A stretch of DNA of 64,000 nucleotides from NCBI GenBank assembly GCA_937988885.1, contig CALKHR010000034.1, forward strand, positions 1 to 64,000. Reading direction: 5' to 3'. Within the stretch, counting starts at the first letter, position 1; each line of letters starts with the position of its first letter. Of the stretch, positions 52,044 to 60,100 are shown piece after piece. Under the pieces are notes generated by a model. The model was not told the origin of the DNA and searched no databases. It saw only the letters and a program-made list of their open reading frames with translations. The stretch is from an uncultured Roseiflexaceae bacterium. Lineage in GTDB: Bacteria; Chloroflexota; Chloroflexia; Chloroflexales; Roseiflexaceae. The position numbers and the translations under genes were made by a program.

Positions 52044-53174
52044 TTATGCGAACTGGATAACCTGGCGCACCGCCGCGCCTCTCGCCAGCGCGTCGAAGGC
52101 CGGATTAATCTCCTCCAGCGTGATCGTGCTGCTCATCAACCGATCGACGGGCAACAACCCAGCTTGATACATCGAGATAAAGCGGGGAATATCGCGGCGC
52201 GGCACTGCCGAACCCATATACGAGCCTTTGACGGTGCGCTCCTCGGCCACCAGGCTCACCGCCGAGATCGTGAACTGCTTGCTGGGGTGCGGCAATCCCA
52301 CCGTCACCGTGGTGCCGCCGCGCCGCGTGCTCTGGTACGCCTGCGCCAACACCACCTCGTTGCCGACGCTCTCGAAGGTGTACTGCGCTCCGCCGCTGGT
52401 GATCTGCTTGATCGCCTCGACGACGTTTGGCTCCCGCGCGTTGACCGTGTGTGTCGCGCCGAGCGCACGGGCCAATTCCAGCTTCGAGTCGAGCAGATCC
52501 ACCGCGACGATCGGGTACGCGCCCGAGGCTCGCGCTCCCAAGATCGCGCTCAAGCCCACGCCGCCCAGGCCGAACACCGCCACGCTCGCGCCCGGCTCGA
52601 CGCGGGCGGTGTTCACCACCGCGCCCACGCCCGTCATCACCGCGCAGCCGAACAGCGCCGCAGTCTGAAGCGGCAGCGTTGGGTCGATCTTCACCAGCGA
52701 TTCTTGCGCGGCCACCGTGTAGTGCGAGAAGGCCGAGACACCCAGGTGGTGGTTAAGCGTCTGCCCGGCGGCGTTGCGGAAGCGGCGGTGCCCGCTGAGC
52801 AGTGAGCCAGCCGTGTTGCTCTGCGCGCCGTTCTCGCAGAGCACGGGTCGCCCGGTGGCGCAGGGCAGACAGCGGCTGCAACTCGGCACAAACGAGAACA
52901 CCACGTGATCATCGGGTGCAAAATCCACCACGCCCGCGCCAACCTCACGAACGATCCCTGCGGCCTCGTGGCCCATCACCATCGGCATCACGCGGGGGCG
53001 CGAGCCGTCGATCACCGACAGATCGGAATGGCATAATCCAGCGGCAACAACCTCCACCAATACCTCGCCCGGGCCGGGGCCTTCAAGCTCAAGCTCCTCG
53101 ATCACAAGCGGTTGCGATGCGGCGTACGGGGCGGGTTGTTGCATATTGTACAGTACAGCGGCTTTTGTTTTCAT
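52044..53174 (-). CDS. Zinc-dependent alcohol dehydrogenase (MDR family)
   Basis: A protein of about 376 residues. Catalytic zinc ligands lie in VVAAGLCHSDLSV and MVMGHEAAGIVREVG. The structural zinc site is SCSRCLPCATGRPVLCENG (four cysteines). NAD(P)-binding is AVFGLGGVGLSAILGARASG, with VAVDLLDSKLELARALGATH following. It matches the class III-like/NDMA-dependent alcohol dehydrogenase branch, oxidising primary alcohols or aldehyde adducts. ATG 53174 (MKTKAAVLYN) with AGAGGA upstream is preferred to an in-frame ATG at 53255, which lies in repeat sequence. Single-gene unit. Confidence 0.9.
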   Translation of the reverse strand: MKTKAAVLYNMQQPAPYAASQPLVIEELELEGPGPGEVLVEVVAAGLCHSDLSVIDGSRPRVMPMVMGHEAAGIVREVGAGVVDFAPDDHVVFSFVPSCSRCLPCATGRPVLCENGAQSNTAGSLLSGHRRFRNAAGQTLNHHLGVSAFSHYTVAAQESLVKIDPTLPLQTAALFGCAVMTGVGAVVNTARVEPGASVAVFGLGGVGLSAILGARASGAYPIVAVDLLDSKLELARALGATHTVNAREPNVVEAIKQITSGGAQYTFESVGNEVVLAQAYQSTRRGGTTVTVGLPHPSKQFTISAVSLVAEERTVKGSYMGSAVPRRDIPRFISMYQAGLLPVDRLMSSTITLEEINPAFDALARGAAVRQVIQFA

Positions 53175-53806
53175 GATCCTCTCCGATCTGGTCTCTCCTT
53201 GGAGTTGCCCTATTGTAGCGCAGATCGCTGTTCGGTGAAGGGGTGACGTGATCATCCACAGATTACACAGATTGAATAAAGTGAGGGATTTAGAGCGCGA
53301 CGAAAAGCGCTGTCATCTCGAACGAGCCGATAGGCGACGTGAGAGATCTCGACGTGTAGCGCTGCGGGCAGACAATGAGATTCTTCATTCCGCTGCGCTC
53401 CATTCAGAATGACAATGAGGAAGCGACGAAATGCACTGTCATCATTCCGATGCGCTCCATTCAGAATGACAATGAGAGGCAACGAAAAAACGTTGTCATC
53501 TCGAATGAGCCGTCAGGCGAAATGAGAGATCTCAGCGGGGATGCAATGTGTTGCAATGGGAGGCAGTGAGGAAACAATGAGATTCCTCACTCCGTGCTAC
53601 GCACTCCGTTCGGAATGACAGCGAAGAACGATGAAAAGCATTGTCATCCTGAACGGAACCGAAGGCGAAGTGAAGGATCTCATCGTGGAATCATCGCGTT
53701 GCGCAGTGGGTACACGATGAGATTCTTCATTCCGCTGCGCTCCATTCAGAATGACAATGAGGAGGCAATGAAAAACACTGCCCTCCATCGAATGACAACG
53801 ACCACC
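53175..53806. repeat. Second dispersed-repeat field
   Basis: After the dehydrogenase leader, CATCCACAGATTACACAGATT (53252-53272) is followed by type A and type B units as in 18541-19900. The stretch GTCATCTCGAATGAGCCGTCAGGCG through GGAATGACAGCGAA (about 53493-53625) nearly duplicates 19443-19575. Short frames here are repeat-derived, not genes. Confidence 0.85.
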
Positions 53807-54607
53807 CTACCCCGCGAGAAACCGCAGGACCACCTCATTAAATAGCTCAGGCCGTTGCAGTGGCGCGAAGTGGCTGACGCCCGGCAGTAGCTCCCACGAT
53901 GCGTTGGGGAGTTGCTGCACCAGGTATTCGGCGTGCTCGCGTTTGATGAACTCGTCGTGCTCGGCGTGCACCACCGCCACGGGCACGCGGATGCGCGCAA
54001 GGTCTTGCGCGGTGTAGTTCGGCTGCGTCGCCTGCATCAGGTTGACCGCCTCCATCAGATCGTCGAACTGCTGCGGTGTCGCCGAGAGGGCTGCGTAGTT
54101 TTGGCGGTGGCGCTGAATGCAGTGCTGCAACGTCGGCGGGAAATCAGTGAGCTCTTTGGTACCGCTGGGGTCCATGTTGCAGCCGAAGAATAGCACCGCC
54201 TCTACGCGCTGTGGCCGCCGATCCGCCAGGCAGAGCGCTGTGCAAGCGCCGTCGCTCCACCCCACCAGCTTGGCTGATGCGATGCCGAGATGGTCCATCA
54301 CCGCCGCGAGGTCGTCGCCCATCAGCTCGTAGCTGTAGGGCTGCCCGTCGCGGGTGCTGCGCCCGTGCCCTCGGCTGTCGAGCAGCACCACCCGATAGCC
54401 GCCTGCCAGCAGCGCGGGCACTTGGTAGCCCCAGTTGCCGCTGTGGCCCAGCCCGCCGTGCAGCAGGAACACTGCTGGCCCCGCGCCGTAGGCCGCATAC
54501 CAGAGCCGAGCGCCCGCGTGCTCCACCCAGCCTTGTTCGCCGCCAGCGGGCAGCGGCGTCGGACCTTCCGCCGCGAAGTGTGCCAGTTCGGGATCGGTGA
54601 AGGGCAT
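53807..54607 (-). CDS. Alpha/beta-fold hydrolase
   Basis: 266 residues with the complete serine-hydrolase layout: oxyanion-hole VFLLHGGLGHSGNWGYQVPA, LDSRGHGRSTRDGQPYSYEL, nucleophile elbow AKLVGWSDGACTALCLA (GWSDG), acid-bearing VPVAVVHAEHDEFIKREHAE and the final His in LLPGVSHFAPLQRPE. The substrate is unknown; an esterase, lactonase or C-C hydrolase are all possible. AAAGGACAG before ATG 54607. The gene's 3' end abuts the repeat field. A CATATG-type motif is 74 bases upstream. Confidence 0.9.
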   Translation of the reverse strand: MPFTDPELAHFAAEGPTPLPAGGEQGWVEHAGARLWYAAYGAGPAVFLLHGGLGHSGNWGYQVPALLAGGYRVVLLDSRGHGRSTRDGQPYSYELMGDDLAAVMDHLGIASAKLVGWSDGACTALCLADRRPQRVEAVLFFGCNMDPSGTKELTDFPPTLQHCIQRHRQNYAALSATPQQFDDLMEAVNLMQATQPNYTAQDLARIRVPVAVVHAEHDEFIKREHAEYLVQQLPNASWELLPGVSHFAPLQRPELFNEVVLRFLAG

Positions 54608-54680
54608 CGATCTGTCCTTTCTCTGCGCTACACTGCCATGTTTCGTTTAGTATAGCACAAGTGTGCGTTTGGCGTGATAA

Positions 54681-54697
54681 TTTGACCATATGACTTT
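54681..54697. promoter_or_regulatory. Copy 3 of recurrent TTTGACCATATGACTTT motif
   Basis: TTTGACCATATGACTTT followed by GACAGTCACAATGTG, matching the flank pattern of copy 1 (CCAAAATGT). It lies 74 bases upstream of the hydrolase start. Confidence 0.45.
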
Positions 54698-55076
54698 GAC
54701 AGTCACAATGTGTTCAGAACTAGGCAAAGTGCAGCATTGGGAGACCGCGAGTAAGGCGGCGCGCGTTCTGGCGCGCAGCGCCACAGCTGTCCGAGCGCGC
54801 ACACGTTGTGCACGACGTTGTTTGCCCGTAGCGACGGGAGTGAAGGCGCTGGTAACTCTTCTTCTCCAAAAACCTATCGTATTGGCTTACGTTGACATAA
54901 AGTTCTTCAAGAAGAGGAAGCTGCCGTGTGGGGAGGTCCGTGATCATGCTCTGGACTTTGGAGTGCTAGCCAGGGCGGAGGTGCAGGACTACGGCTCGCT
55001 ACGGCGGTGTGATCCGGGCGCTGCGCCAAACGCCACCAAGTACAATGCTGGTATATCGGTGGCGTTTGACATAACG
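54698..55076. other. Intergenic region, no gene recognised
   Basis: Two open frames cross it but neither shows protein-family features. It contains GCGCGC-GTTCTG-GCGCGC (about 54756-54773) and CCCGT-AGCG-ACGGG (about 54826-54839) hairpins, and GTTGACATAAAGTTCTTC at 54891, which resembles GTTAACATAAAATTCTTC at 56630. Confidence 0.45.
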
Positions 55077-55709
55077 TTACTCGAAGCGCACGATCAGTTC
55101 GTTGAGCGGGCGGCGCGGGCGGCGCTGCGGGTCGGCGGCGGCGTAGCCGATGGTGATCAGGGCGTGCGGGATCAGCGCCGGGTCGAGGTCGAGCGCGGTC
55201 ACGACGACTTCGGGGCAGAAGAGTGGCGCGCACATCCAACCGCCGTCCAGGCCGAGCTGGTAGGCGGTCAGCAGAATGTTCTGCACGGCGCAGCCCAGGC
55301 TCTGCACGGCCATGGTTGTCTCGGCGGCGTCGCGTGCGGCGTCGGGGTATTTGTCCAGGTCGGCTAGGTAGAGGCAGGGAATGATGATGGCTGGCGCGTT
55401 TTGGATGCGCTGTTTGGATTTGTTGAAGCGCGTCTCGATGATCTCGGGCGCTTGGCCGTCGAGCGAGAGTTGCCGCCGCCATTCGTCGCCCATCGAGTCG
55501 GCGAGGCGTTGCTTGATCTCGGGACGGGTCAGCACGACGAAGCGCCAGGGCTGCCGCCCGTGCGGCGAGGGTGCCCAGCGGGCCGCTTCGAGCATGGCCA
55601 TGAGCGCTTCGTGGGGCACCGGACGGTCGTGGTAGCGGCGCACCGAGCGCCGCCCGCTGATGATCTCAGCCAAGGTGAGGTGTTCGCGATTGGGTGTTGT
55701 CTCTGCCAT
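55077..55709 (-). CDS. Nitroreductase-family protein, probable split-FbiB C-terminal partner
   Basis: A 210-residue FMN-dependent oxidoreductase. Typical are ISGRRSVRRYHDRPVPHEAL (FMN-binding Arg/Ser), ARWAPSPHGRQPWRFVVLTR, LGCAVQNILLTAYQLGLDGG and LITIGYAAADPQRRPRRPLN. It begins 18 bases after cofE. In mycobacteria FbiB fuses CofE to exactly such a domain, which reduces dehydro-F420-0; here the two activities are on separate, adjacent genes. This supports a role in F420 maturation. A general nitroreductase role is the alternative. TAGGAA precedes the ATG. Confidence 0.85.
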   Translation of the reverse strand: MAETTPNREHLTLAEIISGRRSVRRYHDRPVPHEALMAMLEAARWAPSPHGRQPWRFVVLTRPEIKQRLADSMGDEWRRQLSLDGQAPEIIETRFNKSKQRIQNAPAIIIPCLYLADLDKYPDAARDAAETTMAVQSLGCAVQNILLTAYQLGLDGGWMCAPLFCPEVVVTALDLDPALIPHALITIGYAAADPQRRPRRPLNELIVRFE

Positions 55710-55727
55710 GTGGCTTCCTAGTGCGGT

Positions 55728-56486
55728 CTAGCGGAATAGGTCTTTTTCGGGAGCGCGGATAAGCGCGCGGGAGTTGGCCTGCTCCGAGGGCGTGTAGGCG
55801 TAGCCGCGCACGATCGCGATCGGCACCGCATCGACTTTGCCCATCACTAGCTCGGCGGCGGAGGCGAGTTCGTCGGCGACGGCCAGCATGCTCACGTGCA
55901 TGGTGTAGCCGTAGGCGTCGGGTTGTCCGGCATAGTCGCTCAGCGGCAGCATGCCCGCCACGCCGATCGCGACGTTGACTTGGCCCTCGCGCCAGGGCCG
56001 CCCGAAGGTATCCGAGATGATTACGGCGACATCGACTCCGGCGCGTTCGCGCAGGGCTTGGCGCAGCGCTGCGGCGGAGGCATCGGGATCGACGGGCAGC
56101 AGGGTGAGCAGGCCGTTGCCGTTCACGTTCGATTCATCGACGCCAGAGTTGGCGCAGATCCAGCCGTGGTGCGTCTCGGTGATCAGCACGCCACGGGTCA
56201 TGCGCACGACGCGGCGGCTTTCGCGCAGCACCACCTCGTAGTGGTGGGCGTCTTTAGCGCCCTGTTCGGCGATCTGCTGGGCGAAGTACGATGGCTCAAC
56301 GGTCTTCGGGTCGATTACGCGGCCTTCGGCTTTGGAGACGACTTTCTGGGTGACGACGACGATATCGCCGTCGGCGAGGGTTTGCTGGTGCTGTTCGAGG
56401 GCCTGCAGCATGAGTGCGGCGAGGTCGTCGCCGGGGTGAATATCGCCAATCCCACGCACTGGGATAATTCGTAGCTCACCTGTCAT
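55728..56486 (-). CDS. cofE: Coenzyme F420-0:L-glutamate ligase
   Basis: A protein of about 252 residues that adds gamma-linked glutamates to F420-0 using GTP. Family blocks are LRIIPVRGIGDIHPGDDLAA, DGDIVVVTQKVVSKAEGRVI, TRGVLITETHHGWICANSGV, DESNVNGNGLLTLLPVDPDA, VAVIISDTFGRPWREGQVNV, AIGVAGMLPLSDYAGQPDAY and ELVMGKVDAVPIAIVRGYAY. ATG 56486 (MTGELRIIPV) has AAAGGAACG upstream; longer in-frame starts run into repeat sequence. It is followed by the nitroreductase in one operon. The other F420 genes (cofC/D/G/H) are not in this window. Confidence 0.93.
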   Translation of the reverse strand: MTGELRIIPVRGIGDIHPGDDLAALMLQALEQHQQTLADGDIVVVTQKVVSKAEGRVIDPKTVEPSYFAQQIAEQGAKDAHHYEVVLRESRRVVRMTRGVLITETHHGWICANSGVDESNVNGNGLLTLLPVDPDASAAALRQALRERAGVDVAVIISDTFGRPWREGQVNVAIGVAGMLPLSDYAGQPDAYGYTMHVSMLAVADELASAAELVMGKVDAVPIAIVRGYAYTPSEQANSRALIRAPEKDLFR

Positions 56487-57122
56487 ACTCGTTCCTTTTG
56501 CAGAGCATGGTAAAAAGACTCGGGCATTGTACAACGGATGCGATCCAGCGGCAACTTGCTGCGTATCCACAGAGATTTGGTATCCACAGATTTCACAGAT
56601 TGAGCAGTATGGATGTATCGTTGTTACGGTTAACATAAAATTCTTCGTATGGTTCGTAGCAGCGTGCTGCTACCACTTCTAGACGTTCAAGGCTGGACGA
56701 GACGTGGAGATTCTTCACTTCGTGCTACGCACTCGTTCAGAATGACTCTAAGGGCGATGTATTCCGCTCACCAAGTCACCAGCTCACCAAGTCACCTTGT
56801 CAAGACATCCAGAAGCTCAAGACAGGACGAGACATTGAACAGGAAAGCATCAACAACATCTTCCAAATAATCTGTGTAATCTGTGGATTATCCCTCCCCG
56901 ATTGCTAGTGAATAAATTGTTATTCTGAGCCTGTATTTTCGCATTGACAAGCATTTCGATCGCTGCTAGGATAGGGCTACCCCGCAATCAACATCCCGCT
57001 CTCGTCTTCGCCCAAAGGTACCTACAACCCTTATCTTGGTTTCTTGGCTGTCCCGCATTTTGGCGGTGCTACAGCGCGTTGGCGTTTTCCCTTATCTGCT
57101 GTTGTCGCGAAAAGGAGTTGGT
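56487..57122. repeat. Intergenic region with dispersed repeat fragments
   Basis: Contains ATCCACAGATTTCACAGATTGAG (56582), an inverted type A unit at 56706-56745, GTCACCAGCTCACCAAGTCACC (56773), AATCTGTGTAATCTGTGGATT (56871-56891), and the promoter region of the secreted nuclease. AAAAGGAG lies just before ATG 57123. No gene. Confidence 0.6.
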
Positions 57123-60100
57123 ATGCTTGGTACGCTTCCCTCCACACATAGTATGGCAGTGCGAGGATTAGGCCTGCTACGATTGTGGCTGGCGATCGTG
57201 ATGATCCTGCTGAGTGTCGCTGTTGTGGCGTCGCCAGTATGGGCTGCAGGGACGATCAGTCTCACCAATTTGAATGTGGCGGTGTCCGAAGACTTCGATA
57301 CGCTCGCCAGCTCTGGCACGTCGAGCACGGTGCCGAACGGCTGGGAGTTCTTGGAATCTGGCACGTCTGCCTCTGTAAATGGCTTGTACACCGCCGGTAC
57401 TGGTTCAAGCAATACTGGCGATACGTACAGCTTCGGTGCAACTGGTAGCTCGGATCGGGCGCTCGGCGCGCTGCGCAGTGGCACAATCAATACGATCATC
57501 GGTGCACATTTCACCAATGATACGGGCTCCACCATCACGCAGTTGACGATAAGTTACACGGGCGAGTTGTGGCGATTAGGAACTACTGGCCGTGATGATC
57601 GGATCGACTTCCAGTATAGCTTGACGGCCACTGGCCTCAACACTGGCGCGTTTGTCGATGTCAACGAGCTTGATGTGGTGACGCCCGATTCCAGTGGCAC
57701 GGCTGGCGCACGCGATGGTAACGACCCGCAGTTCCGCACAACTGTGAGCCACACTATCACTGGCCTGACGATCGATCCCGGCGCGTCGTTCTGGATTCGC
57801 TGGGTCGATTTCGATGCGAGCGGTGCCGATGACGGATTGGCGATCGATGATTTCAGCCTGATTCCCGGTGGCGCTTCTTCCTCCACCAACCCGACAGGTT
57901 CGGCGACCGTTACGCCTGCGAGTGTGGATGCGGGCGATACCACGCTGATCACGGTCGATGTGACGCCCGGCACGAATCCGGCCAGCACCAACCTCAGCGT
58001 GGTGGCGAATCTGGCGGCGATCGGCGGCTCGATCAACCAAACACTGTACGATGATGGTACGCATGGCGATGTGACGAGCGGCGACCTGACCTTCTCGTTT
58101 GAGGCCACGGTGGATGCCGCCACTACGGCGGGTATCTACGATCTGCCGATCACAATCAGCGATGATGAGGGGCGCAGCAGCAACACCAGCGTTGCCTTGA
58201 CGGTGACCGCTCCGGCTGGCGATGCCAAGGTGGTGATCAGCCAGGTGTACGGCGGCGGCGGCAACGCGGATGCAACGCTGAAGAACGACTTTATCGAGTT
58301 GTACAACGCTGGCACCGCGAGCCAGAGTTTGGCTGGTTGGTCGGTGCAATACGCTAGTGCGGCGGGCACAAGTTGGCAGGTCACGACACTGTCGGGAGTG
58401 ATTGCGCCCGGGCAGTATTACCTGATCCAACAGGCAGCTGGTAATGGCGGAACGCTCGATCTGCCGCCTCCGCACGCGATCGGTACGATTCCGATGAGTG
58501 CCACGAGCGGTAAGGTGGCCTTGGTATCGAGTGCCTCTCCGCTAAGCGGCGCATGCCCTATCGGCAATCCATTGGTCGTTGATTTCGTGGGCTACGGCTC
58601 GGCGAACTGCTTTGAGGGCAGCGGCCCCACCGATTTGCTCAGCAACACCACGGCGGCGCTGCGCTTGGGCGATGGTGCCACCGATACCGACGATAACGCC
58701 AACGACTTCGAGGTCGGCGCACCCTACCCGCTGCACGTCGATTATGCGCCGAGTGTGCTGAGCACTACTCCGGCCAGCAACGCAACCGACGTCGCTCCGG
58801 CTAGCTCGATCGAGATCACTTTCAGTGAGCCGGTCGTCGTGACGGGTTCGTGGTTCTCGATCGTGTGTGCCAACAGCGGCAGCCACACGGCTACCGTGAG
58901 CGGCGGTCCGACCGTCTACACGCTCAATCCCGATGTCGATTTCGATGCCGACGAGCAGTGTACGGTCACGCTGGTGGCGTCGCAGATCAGCGATGTGGAC
59001 AGCGACGACCCGCCGGATACGATGGCCGCCAATTACGTCTGGAGCTTCACCACTGGCTCTGTTGCGGTCTGTGGCTCGACCTTCACGCCGATCTACGCGG
59101 TTCAGGGTAGCGGCATGAGCGCTGCGATCACTGGCATTGTGACGGTGGAAGGTGTGGTCATCGGTGACTTCGAGGGCAGTGGTGGCCTCGGCGGCTTCTA
59201 CTTGCAAGACCCGGAGGGCGATAACGACCCGACGACCTCTGATGGTATCTTCGTCTACACAGGCGGCACCGATACGGTTAGCGTTGGCCAGCACGTGCGC
59301 GTGACAGGCTACGCTCGTGAGCGTTTCAACCTGACCTCGCTCAACGGCGCGAACGACAACAACGCTGCGGTGCCAGCCGCCAACATCACGATCTGTGGTG
59401 AGGGCGCGGAGATCACTCCGGTTGAAGTGACGATGCCGTTCCCATCGAGCACCTACCTCGAGCGCTTCGAGGGCATGCTGGTGACGCTGCCGCAGGCGCT
59501 GACGATCGCCGAATACTTCGACTATGAGCGTTACGGCGAGATCGTGTTGTCGTACCCCGACGATATTGCAGCACTGACTGGGCCGAAGCGCTTCTACACG
59601 CCGACCGCGATTGTTGCGCCGGGTGCGCCCGCTGCAGCGCTCGCCGCAGAGTACGAGCTGCGCAAAATCACGCTCGACGACGGTTTGGGCGTGCAGAACC
59701 CCAACACGTTGCGCCACCCCAACGGCCAGCCGTTCGGCATCAACAACTCCTTCCGTGGCGGCGATAAGGTGCAGGGTGTGACGGGCGTGCTGAGCTACGA
59801 TTTCAGCCTCTACCGCATCCAGCCGACTGCTCCGGCCACCTACACTGCTGTGAACCCACGGCCAGCGGCTCCAGAGGATGTCGGCGGTCGCTTGAAGGTG
59901 GGTGCGTTCAACACGCTGAACTACTTCCTGACGTTGGATGCTCTCGACGACTCCACGAACAATGATGATCCCGCCGATAACGTGTGTGGAGGCAACGCCA
60001 ATCTCGATTGTCGTGGCGCGGATCTGAGCCAGCCCAACGAGTTCCCACGACAACGGGCCAAATTGCTTCAAGCGATCATCGGCCTGGACGCCGATGTGCT

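Noticed and set aside
54690..55367. 225-codon plus-strand open frame
   Set aside because: Its second half overlaps the nitroreductase gene in antisense, there is no ribosome site, and the sequence looks non-protein-like.
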